Shown here piece by piece: positions 23,716 to 31,119 of a stretch of 35,671 bases of DNA. Position 1 is the first letter of the stretch. Every line of letters starts with the position of its first letter. Source of the stretch: Clostridia bacterium (lineage in GTDB: Bacteria > Bacillota > Clostridia > Oscillospirales > CAG-272); contig JAFXAC010000025.1 of NCBI GenBank assembly GCA_017522125.1, positions 1 to 35,671 on the forward strand. The letters are read 5' to 3'. A program made the position numbers and the translations under genes. The notes beneath the pieces are model-generated. The model saw nothing but the letters and a program-made list of their open reading frames with translations. It had not been told where the DNA came from and did no database searches.

Positions 23716-24153
23716 ATGATCCCCAATATTCCCATTACGGGAACTTATCGACACAATCTCGATTCGAAAAACAGAATATTCATTCCCGCAAAGCACCGTG
23801 ATGCGCTCGGCTCTCCTTTGGTAGTTTTTCCGAGTATCAGAGATAGATCACTCAAGGTGTATTCGGTCGAGGAGTGGCGTGCCTTCACCGAGAAGATAGA
23901 AACTATGGTCGCCAAGGAGCGCGAGCAGGTGCTGCGTTATTATAATGAAAACAGCGACACCCTCACGCCCGACGCGCAGGGAAGAATAGTGCTTAACCAA
24001 AATCTCGTTGACTACGCGGGGCTTACGGGCGGCGCAGTGATCGTCGGCTGCGGCAAGTACGCGGAGATTTGGTCGGTTGAGGAGCATGAAAAGCTCAAGG
24101 CAAGCACTAACGTGGACGATATCCGCGCCGCACTTGAAAGGCTCGGACTCTGA
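23716..24153 (+). CDS. mraZ: Division/cell wall cluster transcriptional repressor MraZ
   Basis: A 145-residue protein with two SpoVT-AbrB-like swapped-hairpin domains, each with the DxxxR signature: DSKNRIFIPAKHRDALG near residue 12 and DAQGRIVLNQNLVDYAGL near 85. It forms a ring that binds repeated TGG-type boxes and represses the division cluster. Three such boxes precede it. The ribosome-binding site GAAAGGAGAG is strong. Its stop codon overlaps the rsmH start by one base (TGATG), the usual arrangement. Confidence 0.97.
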   Translation: MIPNIPITGTYRHNLDSKNRIFIPAKHRDALGSPLVVFPSIRDRSLKVYSVEEWRAFTEKIETMVAKEREQVLRYYNENSDTLTPDAQGRIVLNQNLVDYAGLTGGAVIVGCGKYAEIWSVEEHEKLKASTNVDDIRAALERLGL

Positions 24154-25097
24154 TGAGCGCACCGCTTGAATTTTCGCATTTTTCGGTCATGCTCCCCGAG
24201 GTCATCGAGGGGCTTGACATAAAGCCTGACGGAATATATCTCGACGGCACGGCTGGCGGAGCAGGACATTCGTCCGTTATTGCCTCAAAGCTCACGACGG
24301 GAACGCTTATCGCGCTCGACCGTGATGCCGATGCGATAGCCGTCGCAACGGAGCGTCTTTCACAGTACGGAGAGCGTGCAAGAGTCGTCAGGGCTAACTT
24401 TGCCGATATGAAAAACGTCTGCCGCGAGCTTGGCATTGAAGCACTTGACGGCGTGCTTCTTGACCTCGGCGTGTCATCGTATCAGCTCGATACCGCGGAG
24501 CGCGGCTTCTCCTACCTTGCCGACGCACCGCTTGATATGAGAATGGACAAGCGTCAGGAGCTTGACGCTTATAAGATAGTAAACGGTTACAGCGAAGCGG
24601 AGCTTTGCCGTATACTCAGAAATTGGGGCGAGGAGAAATTCGCCTCGCGCATAGCTCGCAAGATTTGCGAAAGGCGCGAAAAAGCACCCGTAAGCACTAC
24701 GGGGGAGCTTGTTGATATAGTAAAGGCGGCACTCCCCGACGGAGGTCGCTCGCAAAAGCACCACCCCGCAATGCGCACGTTTCAGGCGATACGCATTGAG
24801 GTGAACGGTGAGCTTGATATAATTCCGCAAACGATAAAGGACGCCATATCTCTCCTGAGAACGGGCGGACGCCTTGCCATCATCACCTTCCACTCGCTTG
24901 AGGATAGGGCGGTGAAGGAGGCGTATACAACGCTTGCAAGCGGCTGTTCCTGCCCGCGCAATTTCCCCGTTTGCGTGTGCGGAAACAAGCCGAAGATAAA
25001 ATTCATCGGCAAAAAGCCGATACTCCCCTCGGACGAGGAGCTTGCTCAAAACAGCCGCTCTCACAGCGCAAAGCTGAGAGTGTGCGAGAAGCTATAA
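24153..25097 (+). CDS. rsmH: 16S rRNA (cytosine-1402-N4)-methyltransferase
   Basis: A 314-residue SAM-dependent enzyme (formerly MraW) methylating C1402 in the ribosomal P site. Motifs: HFSVMLPEVIEGL at the N-terminus, the SAM loop YLDGTAGGAGHSSVIASK near residue 28, LIALDRDADAI, GVLLDLGVSSYQLDTAERGF near 105, and GGRLAIITFHSLEDRAVK near 237. A pair of cysteines in CSCPRNFPVCVCG precedes the C-terminus, as is usual. It is translationally coupled to mraZ and followed by the FtsL-like gene after 38 bases. Confidence 0.98.
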   Translation: MSAPLEFSHFSVMLPEVIEGLDIKPDGIYLDGTAGGAGHSSVIASKLTTGTLIALDRDADAIAVATERLSQYGERARVVRANFADMKNVCRELGIEALDGVLLDLGVSSYQLDTAERGFSYLADAPLDMRMDKRQELDAYKIVNGYSEAELCRILRNWGEEKFASRIARKICERREKAPVSTTGELVDIVKAALPDGGRSQKHHPAMRTFQAIRIEVNGELDIIPQTIKDAISLLRTGGRLAIITFHSLEDRAVKEAYTTLASGCSCPRNFPVCVCGNKPKIKFIGKKPILPSDEELAQNSRSHSAKLRVCEKL

Positions 25098-25135
25098 AAC
25101 GTGTAGCCGACACGGTCGGCGGAAAGGACGCAGAA

Positions 25136-26059
25136 ATGAACGCAACTTACGGGACTAACAGAGCTGTAAACGACTTTGAATCCTATGAATATGCGCTCGC
25201 CGCATTAAAGGCACGCTATGCCAAGCGCGGAGTTGCAGGTGAGGCGCAGAGCGCCGTAGCCGAGCAGAAAATAAGGGAAGCTGCGTCTGTCAGAGAAAAT
25301 CCCGAGGCTTACCGCTACGGTGAGATAATGGAGCATGACCGCTACAACAGATATCGCACGGGTAACGGTGGCAACGTAATGACCGTTGACGACGTTCAGC
25401 GCATATATAAGGATGAAACGGGCAAGAGCGTGACCGCAGAGGTCCGCCGCGCCGCGCTCGCCGCCGGAAACGACTCGGACGCAAGACCCGCATCCCCCTA
25501 CCGCGTGCTTGAAAGCCGTCAGCCCGATGCCGCTAATTCCTCGGAATTCGTAGGAAAGACAGCCCTTGTCCAGAATGGCGGGTCTGAAACCGTTGCAAAG
25601 GTTGAATGCTCCGACGTATCTGCTTACAGACGCGTCGACGGCATAATCCGCAAGTGGTTTCCCGATAATAAGATAATAAAGGCAAAGGGCAGAAAAAGCA
25701 TCAACCCTCTGTCCGCAATTGCAATGAGCCTTATCTTTTGCATAGTTCTCGTTCTGCCCATCACCCTCAGCGTGATGCTTCACGAAACCTCAAGCGAGAT
25801 CGCCGAGCTTGGCGATGAGCTTCGCGAGATCGAAACTATTGCAGACGACCTTCAGGTCAAGCTCGATGACAAGAACGATCTTGCTCTTATCGAGGAGCTT
25901 GCAATAAATAAGTACGGTATGATAAAGCTCGAGGAGGGCAACTCCAAGTATCTTCGCCTTAACGGAATGGATACGATAGAAATCTTTGACGTCAACGGCG
26001 ACAACGACGTTATGCTTGCTCTGCTCAGTGCGCTCGGCATTCGCGCCTCGGACGAATAA
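25136..26059 (+). CDS. ftsL: FtsL-like septum protein with a long cytoplasmic extension
   Basis: A 307-residue bitopic protein in the normal ftsL slot between rsmH and spoVD. One membrane segment lies at about residues 192-215 (SAIAMSLIFCIVLVLPITL). It is followed by a coiled coil (SSEIAELGDELREIETIADD) and an FtsL/DivIC-type end (LAINKYGMIKLEEGNSKYL). FtsL helps assemble the FtsQLB complex that activates FtsW-PBP2. Usual FtsL is near 100-130 residues; here about 190 residues sit on the cytoplasmic side. That extension is polar, rich in Ala, Arg, Tyr and Glu, and of no family I know. ATG 25136 is chosen for GGAAAGGA; open frame further upstream only shadows rsmH. Identity rests mainly on topology and position. 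Confidence 0.72.
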   Translation: MNATYGTNRAVNDFESYEYALAALKARYAKRGVAGEAQSAVAEQKIREAASVRENPEAYRYGEIMEHDRYNRYRTGNGGNVMTVDDVQRIYKDETGKSVTAEVRRAALAAGNDSDARPASPYRVLESRQPDAANSSEFVGKTALVQNGGSETVAKVECSDVSAYRRVDGIIRKWFPDNKIIKAKGRKSINPLSAIAMSLIFCIVLVLPITLSVMLHETSSEIAELGDELREIETIADDLQVKLDDKNDLALIEELAINKYGMIKLEEGNSKYLRLNGMDTIEIFDVNGDNDVMLALLSALGIRASDE

Positions 26060-26076
26060 AAAAACGAGTTAAATAA

Positions 26077-26082
26077 TATAAT
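26077..26082 (+). promoter_or_regulatory. Possible -10 element ahead of the spoVD leader
   Basis: TATAAT at 26077-26082 is a perfect -10 placed about 15 bases before the structured leader. No good -35 is found 16-18 bases upstream, so promoter activity is uncertain. Confidence 0.35.
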
Positions 26083-26090
26083 CAATATGA

Positions 26091-26192
26091 CCTGAAGCCG
26101 CAGGGCGGCGACGGGCTGACATCGTGAACCAATCTAAGCTACGGGGCAGCCCCTATAAACAGCTTTCTCGGCGCAAGCCGTTGCTAATCTGG
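26091..26192 (+). ncRNA. Candidate structured RNA leader upstream of spoVD (unclassified)
   Basis: The 184-base gap between ftsL and spoVD contains a chain of stems: GCCGC 26097-26101 with GCGGC 26105-26109; GGGCTG 26113-26118 with CAGCCC 26147-26152, enclosing a possible CGTG 26123-26126/TACG 26140-26143 stem; and CGGC-GCAA-GCCG 26169-26180 with a GNRA loop, extended by AGC 26161-26163/GCT 26183-26185. CCA 26129-26131 and AGC 26137-26139 could also pair with TGG 26190-26192 and GCT 26183-26185, making a pseudoknot. A strong terminator follows. This is the layout of an aptamer plus expression platform, or of a small RNA. I do not recognise the class. Confidence 0.55.
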
Positions 26193-26229
26193 ATGGGACG
26201 TTGCATTCGTGCAGCGTCCCGTGCTTTTT
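26193..26229 (+). terminator. Intrinsic terminator/attenuator directly before spoVD
   Basis: A 13-bp stem (26193-26205 with 26210-26222, two G-U pairs) closes on a TTCG loop and is followed by GC and five Ts (26225-26229). The spoVD start codon is only 15 bases further on. Inside an essential cluster, such a terminator must be partial or regulated. Confidence 0.85.
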
Positions 26230-26243
26230 GAAAAGAGAGGATT

Positions 26244-28490
26244 ATGCGCAGAATAAAGATAAACACAGGACTTACGTTGCGCTCATATCTTGTTTTTGCG
26301 GTAATAATCGTAGGATTTATTGCCCTTGCGATCAGAGTTTTCTGTTTGCAGACGATAAATTTTGATTATTATCAAAAAAAGGTAGTGGATCAGCTTACCA
26401 CCGAATCCACTATAAGCTCGGAGCGCGGCAGTATATACGATGCAAGCGGTGAGGTTCTTGCTACCAACGTTACCTCTTACCGCATTTTTATTTCCCCATC
26501 GAGTATACAAAAGGCTATGCAGGACGGCAGGGCAGGACTTGATGAGTTCATCAGCCGTGGGCTTTGTGAGATTCTGGATACCGATTACGATACGGTTTAC
26601 GCCCTTACGCAAAAAAAGGGCAGCCTTGATGCAACGGTAATGCGTAATGCAGATGATGAGAGCGCCGACAAGGTGCTTGCGTTCATTGCCGATAATTCAC
26701 TTTCGAACGTTTTATACGTCGAGGCACAAAGCAAGAGATATTACAAGCACGGCGACCTTGCGACGCACGTTCTCGGCTTCACGGGCGCGGACGGCGGCGG
26801 TCTTTACGGACTTGAATATTACTATAATAAGGAGCTTTCGGGAATTCCCGGAAAGTATATCACGGCGCGCGATTCCTACGGAAACGAGATGCCGTACGAG
26901 TATCAGAGCTATATCGAGGCGGTGGACGGATACGATCTCCACACCACCATCGACATAAAGATACAGGCAATACTCGAGGAGCAGCTAAAGGCGGCGTTTG
27001 AGGAAGCGGCAGTACAGGCGGGTGTTTGCGGAATAGTAATGAACGTAAAAACGGGCGCGGTGCTGGGAATGGCGACCTACCCCGATTTTAACAACAACAG
27101 CGCGTGGACGCTGTCGGACTTCTATCAGGCTAAGCTCGACGCCTCGGGCTTTGATGCAAGCAGTAAGGAATATTCGAGCCTTAAGGCTTCTCTGCTTCAA
27201 AAAATGTGGCAGAACAAATCCATAACCGATACCTACATTCCGGGCTCGACGTTTAAGATAATAACCTCGGCTATGGGACTTGAAACGGGAGTCGTTTCAA
27301 CGGGCGAAAGCTTCACCTGTAAGGGCTCATACAAGGTAGCGGGCGAGATAATTCACTGTAATAAAACGCGCGGACACGGCCTTTTGACCTTTGCACAGGG
27401 CTTACAGCAGTCCTGCAACCCCATACTTATGACGGTGGGCGCCAGAGTCGGCACGGACACCTTCTATCAATACGTCAAGAGCTTCGGTTATCTTGAGCGC
27501 ACGGGAATAGACCTTCCGGGCGAAGCGCGCGGAATATTCTATGACGAAAAAAGCTTTGGCATAGTCGACCTTGCCGTTTCTTCCTTCGGTCAGAACTTCA
27601 AGGTCAACGTTATTCAGCATCTTACCGCAATATCCGCTATAGCAAACGGCGGCAAGCTTGTCACTCCGTATCTTCTCGACTCGATGACGGATGCAGACGG
27701 AAAGACTGTTTGGGAGCACGGAGTCAGCGTGCGCCGTCAGGTAGTAAGCTCCTCGGTGTGCGAAACTCTTGCCTCCGTTCTTGAGGAAGGCGTTTCGGGC
27801 AACGGCGGCTCAAAAAATGCGTACGTTGCGGGTTATCGCGTAGCGGCAAAAACGGGAACGTCCGAGAAGATAGGTGACAACAAGGACATGAGAATATGCT
27901 CCTGCGTTGCATTTGCGCCTGCCGATGACCCCGAAATTGCTATGATAATCGTTGCCGACGAGCCTACGGCGGGAACTCTGTACGGCGGCGTTGTAGCCGC
28001 GCCTTACGTGGCAAATTGCCTTGAGCAGATGCTTCCTTACCTCGGAGTCGAGGCGGTGTATACCGATGAGGAAGCGGCAAAGTTTGAGGTGGAGATCCCC
28101 GATTTTGCGGGTGAGGTTTCGTATACCGCACAGTCAAAGCTCAGCAAGCTCGGACTTGATTGCGAGATAGTCGGCGTAGGAACGATAGTTACCGCGCAGG
28201 TTCCCGCGGCAGGCACGATGCTTGGCAAGGATACGGGAAAGGTCATTCTCTACGTAGGAGATACCGCGCCCGTGGAAAATATAAGAGTCCCCGACGTTGT
28301 CGGAATGTCGGCAAGTGCCGCCAACAAGGTGCTTATCAACGCGGGACTGAATATAAGCGTAAAGGGCTCGCAAAACCATGGAACAGGTGCAGGACCTGAG
28401 GTTATCGAGCAATTCCCCGCGGCGGGAACAGTCGTGGGCAAGGGAGACGTCGTAACGGTCACGTTCCGATATCTCGACATAACGGATTAA
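26244..28490 (+). CDS. spoVD: Class B penicillin-binding protein (SpoVD/PBP2B type) with two PASTA domains
   Basis: A 748-residue membrane-anchored transpeptidase that cross-links septal or spore peptidoglycan together with FtsW/SpoVE. There is one N-terminal membrane segment (SYLVFAVIIVGFIALAIRVF). The dimerisation domain begins with SERGSIYDASGEVLATN. The transpeptidase motifs are STFK (Ser335, Lys338), SCN (Ser390, Asn392) and KTGTSE (Lys536). Two PASTA domains follow, from about 615 (EIPDFAGEVSYTAQSKL) and 683 (RVPDVVGMSASAANKVL). The ribosome-binding site AGAGAGG lies right after the terminator. Division PBP2B and sporulation SpoVD cannot be separated by sequence here; its place in the dcw cluster and lack of a second copy nearby leave both open. 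Confidence 0.94.
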   Translation: MRRIKINTGLTLRSYLVFAVIIVGFIALAIRVFCLQTINFDYYQKKVVDQLTTESTISSERGSIYDASGEVLATNVTSYRIFISPSSIQKAMQDGRAGLDEFISRGLCEILDTDYDTVYALTQKKGSLDATVMRNADDESADKVLAFIADNSLSNVLYVEAQSKRYYKHGDLATHVLGFTGADGGGLYGLEYYYNKELSGIPGKYITARDSYGNEMPYEYQSYIEAVDGYDLHTTIDIKIQAILEEQLKAAFEEAAVQAGVCGIVMNVKTGAVLGMATYPDFNNNSAWTLSDFYQAKLDASGFDASSKEYSSLKASLLQKMWQNKSITDTYIPGSTFKIITSAMGLETGVVSTGESFTCKGSYKVAGEIIHCNKTRGHGLLTFAQGLQQSCNPILMTVGARVGTDTFYQYVKSFGYLERTGIDLPGEARGIFYDEKSFGIVDLAVSSFGQNFKVNVIQHLTAISAIANGGKLVTPYLLDSMTDADGKTVWEHGVSVRRQVVSSSVCETLASVLEEGVSGNGGSKNAYVAGYRVAAKTGTSEKIGDNKDMRICSCVAFAPADDPEIAMIIVADEPTAGTLYGGVVAAPYVANCLEQMLPYLGVEAVYTDEEAAKFEVEIPDFAGEVSYTAQSKLSKLGLDCEIVGVGTIVTAQVPAAGTMLGKDTGKVILYVGDTAPVENIRVPDVVGMSASAANKVLINAGLNISVKGSQNHGTGAGPEVIEQFPAAGTVVGKGDVVTVTFRYLDITD

Positions 28491-28501
28491 CGTTTATCCC
28501 T

Positions 28502-28579
28502 GACCTCGTCGGGTGCGCGTGAATTGTTGTTCGTGTGCATTCGAGGCCGTGTTATAATAAGCCGCCACCCGACGAGGTT
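28502..28579. repeat. 13-bp perfect inverted repeat flanking a 50-bp promoter-bearing segment
   Basis: ACCTCGTCGGGTG 28503-28515 and CACCCGACGAGGT 28566-28578 are exact inverse copies, with an added G-T pair at 28502/28579. The 50 bases between hold a possible wobble-rich stem (28516-28521 with 28532-28537) and an extended -10, TGTTATAAT 28550-28558. As RNA this is a closed multi-stem domain; as DNA it has the form of an invertible promoter. There is no T-run after the outer stem, so it is not a plain terminator. Confidence 0.7.
28550..28558 (+). promoter_or_regulatory. Extended -10 promoter element for murF
   Basis: TGTTATAAT contains TG-n-TATAAT. The -35 position (28530-28535, TTCGTG) is weak, which extended -10 promoters tolerate. 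It lies inside the inverted-repeat segment, about 90 bases ahead of murF. Confidence 0.5.
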
Positions 28580-28590
28580 CGTCCTTTTCA

Positions 28591-28613
28591 GCGCTTCACC
28601 CCCTTAGAAGCGT
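28591..28613 (+). promoter_or_regulatory. Second hairpin in the murF leader
   Basis: CGCTTC 28592-28597 pairs with GAAGCG 28607-28612 (plus a G-T pair at 28591/28613) around a 9-base pyrimidine-rich loop ACCCCCTTA. The C-rich loop could pair with G-rich sequence or bind a protein. It lies between the inverted repeat and the murF ribosome-binding site GAAAGGA. Confidence 0.45.
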
Positions 28614-28647
28614 GTGATGTTCGGAGATTTGAAAGGAAAAATATAAA

Positions 28648-30069
28648 ATGAAGGTCAGTTTCGGCAATAAGCCCTTGAAGATATCACAAATAGCCGAAAT
28701 GTGCGCGGGAAGTCTTTATAAGGACTTCGGCGGCGACAAAGAGATTGAGTATATTTGTACCGATTCACGGGAGGCAGAGAAGAGCTGCCTTTTCCTTGCT
28801 ATAAGAGGAGAAACGGTTGACGGACATAATTATATAAATAAGGCGGCAGAGCTTGGCGCGGCGTGTGCCATAGCGGAGCATACGGTCGATGGGGTGGAAA
28901 TCCCGCTTATAATCGTCGACGACACCCTTACGGCGCTTGCGGCGCTTTCCACAGCGTACGCCAAGGCGTATCAGGGCGGCATCAGAAAGGTTGCCGTTAC
29001 GGGAAGCGTGGGCAAGACCACGGCAAAGGAAATGATAGCGTCCGTGCTTGGCGCGGGACACAAGGTATACAAAAGCGGTGGAAATTATAACAGCACCATC
29101 GGTATGCCGCTGTCACAGCTTGAAATTGCGCCCGACACGGAGTTTGCCGTGCTTGAAATGGGTATGTCGCAGGCAGGCGAGATATCAATTATGTCGCGCT
29201 GTGCGCGCCCCGACGTTGCCGTTATAACGAACGTTGGAAATTCACATATTGAATTTTTTGATTCACGCGCAGGTATAGCCTCGGCAAAGCTTGAGGTTAT
29301 GGAGGGACTCTCCAAGGACGGTCTGCTGTTGCTTTGCGGCGGCGAGCCGCTTCTTTCCGAGGTCGGCTCGTGGAACAGCAGAGTTAAGTATTATTCCGTA
29401 TGCGGCGACGATGATATCCACGCCGAAAACGTTTTTACCGTGGGCGGCAAAACGGTGTTTGATGCCGTAGTGTGCGGCACGAGAATAAACGGACTTGAGC
29501 TTTTTGCCATAGGCAAGCACAACGTTCACGCGGCGCTTTCCGCCGTAGCCGTAGCGTTGCATTTTGGCATCTGCGAGGCTGATATTCGCAAGGGACTTCT
29601 TGATTACCGCACGGTCGGAATGCGCCAGCAGATACTTGAGGTCGGCGGCGTTACGCTGATAAATGATTGCTATAACGCAAGTCCCGAATCAATGCGTGCG
29701 GCGTCGGAGGTGCTTTCGACTCTTGCCGCCGAAAAGGGCGGAAGAAAGATAGCTCTTCTCGGTGATATGCTGGAGCTTGGCGATTTTTCCGATGAGCTGC
29801 ACTATTCACTCGGTGAACATTTCGGCGCGATGGGCGTGCGCTTGTTCACATTCGGCGAGAGCGCCGAGCGCATAGCCGACGGTGCGGCAAAGCATCTTAA
29901 TAGCGATATGATAACTCGCTCTCGTACCACCACCGACGAGGACGCGGCGAGGATAGCCGCGCTTATAGCAAAGGAAGCGTCGGCGGGCGACTGCGTGCTT
30001 ATAAAGGCGAGCAGAAGAATAGCGGCAGAGCGTGTAAGCGCCGCGCTGACGGATATTTTAGGCAAATAA
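28648..30069 (+). CDS. murF: UDP-MurNAc-tripeptide:D-Ala-D-Ala ligase
   Basis: A 473-residue Mur ligase that adds D-Ala-D-Ala to UDP-MurNAc-tripeptide in the cytosol. N-terminal substrate domain: CTDSREAEKSCLFLAIRGE followed by DGHNYINKAAELGA. The ATP loop is VAVTGSVGKTTAKEMIASVL near residue 115, then GNYNSTIGMPLSQL, EMGMSQAGEI, VITNVGNSHIEFF, and in the C-terminal domain INDCYNASPESMRAA and LGDMLELGD, both typical of MurF. In many Firmicutes murE lies between spoVD and murF; here there is no murE. RBS GAAAGGA. Confidence 0.97.
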   Translation: MKVSFGNKPLKISQIAEMCAGSLYKDFGGDKEIEYICTDSREAEKSCLFLAIRGETVDGHNYINKAAELGAACAIAEHTVDGVEIPLIIVDDTLTALAALSTAYAKAYQGGIRKVAVTGSVGKTTAKEMIASVLGAGHKVYKSGGNYNSTIGMPLSQLEIAPDTEFAVLEMGMSQAGEISIMSRCARPDVAVITNVGNSHIEFFDSRAGIASAKLEVMEGLSKDGLLLLCGGEPLLSEVGSWNSRVKYYSVCGDDDIHAENVFTVGGKTVFDAVVCGTRINGLELFAIGKHNVHAALSAVAVALHFGICEADIRKGLLDYRTVGMRQQILEVGGVTLINDCYNASPESMRAASEVLSTLAAEKGGRKIALLGDMLELGDFSDELHYSLGEHFGAMGVRLFTFGESAERIADGAAKHLNSDMITRSRTTTDEDAARIAALIAKEASAGDCVLIKASRRIAAERVSAALTDILGK

Positions 30070-30090
30070 AGCAAAGGAGAAGAAAAGACA

Positions 30091-31086
30091 ATGAAGACGC
30101 GTATGCTGATTGAGTTTTTTTCAGTTGTTCTGGGAGTTTTCTTCGCCACTTGGTTTATTTTACGAAAGCTTATTCCCGTGCTTAAGAGCCGCAAGATAGG
30201 ACAGAAGATATACGATATAGGTCCTCGCTGGCACAAGGGCAAGGAGGGCACGCCTATTATGGGCGGACTCGGCTTTATCATCTCGTCCGTAATTGCCTTT
30301 GCGGTGCTTTTTGCAGTTTACGTTTACTACGGCAGGGCAGAGGAGCTTTACTCCGCCGCGCTGACGCTTATAATGGCGTTGCTAAACGCCCTTATCGGCT
30401 TTTTCGACGATTATACTAAGCTCATCAAAAAGCAAAACCAAGGCTTCAAGGCTTGGCAGAAATTCCTTCTCCAGCTTATCGTAGCGGCGGCGTACATTTG
30501 GGCTATGAGTGCTTGCGGATTTATGAATACCGCACTTTATATCCCATATTTCGGGCTCACCCTTGAGCTTGGTGTGGCATACTACCTGCTTGCAGTATTT
30601 CTCCTTACGGGAATGGTCAACGCAGTAAACCTTACCGACGGCATCGACGGTCTTTCGAGCAGCGTTACCGCCGTCGTAGCGGTGTTCTTCTCCGTGTGTG
30701 CGTTTCATTTTGTCCGCCCCGAGCTTGCGGTCCTTCCCGCAACCGTCGTTGGCGGCACCGTAGGATTTCTTATGTATAATTTCTACCCCGCAAAGATATT
30801 TATGGGCGACACGGGCTCGCTCTATCTTGGCGGAATGGTAGTCGGAATGGCATTTATGCTTGGCAACCCTCTTATTATCGTGGTCGCAGGACTTATCTAC
30901 ATCGTCGAGGTAGCGTCTGACATTCTTCAGGTCGCCTATTTCAAGGTAAGCCACGGCAAGCGCATCTTCAAGATGGCACCCATTCATCACCACTTTGAAA
31001 AGTGCGGTTGGAGCGAGGTCAAGATAGTTTTAGTATTTACCGCAGTAACGATAGTTACTTGCATAGCGGCATTTTTCGGTATTTAA
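30091..31086 (+). CDS. mraY: Phospho-MurNAc-pentapeptide translocase
   Basis: A 331-residue integral membrane enzyme with about ten segments. It transfers phospho-MurNAc-pentapeptide from UDP to undecaprenyl phosphate, forming lipid I. Motifs: GTPIMGGLGF near residue 52, the Asp-Asp pair in IGFFDDYTKLIKKQNQG near 108, NAVNLTDGIDGLSSS near 178, FMGDTGSLYLGGM near 233, and the HHH loop MAPIHHHFEKCGWSEVKIV near the C-terminus. AAAGGAG precedes the ATG. It is 21 bases after murF and 33 before ftsW. Confidence 0.98.
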   Translation: MKTRMLIEFFSVVLGVFFATWFILRKLIPVLKSRKIGQKIYDIGPRWHKGKEGTPIMGGLGFIISSVIAFAVLFAVYVYYGRAEELYSAALTLIMALLNALIGFFDDYTKLIKKQNQGFKAWQKFLLQLIVAAAYIWAMSACGFMNTALYIPYFGLTLELGVAYYLLAVFLLTGMVNAVNLTDGIDGLSSSVTAVVAVFFSVCAFHFVRPELAVLPATVVGGTVGFLMYNFYPAKIFMGDTGSLYLGGMVVGMAFMLGNPLIIVVAGLIYIVEVASDILQVAYFKVSHGKRIFKMAPIHHHFEKCGWSEVKIVLVFTAVTIVTCIAAFFGI

Positions 31087-31119
31087 GCGTAACAAAACCC
31101 AAGGAGGCGTCGTGTAGGT

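Noticed and set aside
24971-25135. FtsL-like protein starting at 24971
   Set aside because: The added residues are the shifted frame of the conserved rsmH C-terminus; ATG 25136 has GGAAAGGA upstream.
26113-26200. The spoVD leader as an HDV-like self-cleaving ribozyme
   Set aside because: The order GGGCTG...CAGCCC, a following hairpin and GCTAA resembles P1, P4 and the J4/2 joint, but there is no convincing P2 (only CATC/GATG) and no P3 with the required loop. Worth a descriptor search, not a claim.
26091-26229. The spoVD leader as a TPP, ZTP or fluoride riboswitch
   Set aside because: Short look-alike strings exist (CGTGAACC, ACGGGGCAGCCC, GGCGACGGGCTGA), but the core bases that define each aptamer are missing or in the wrong order.
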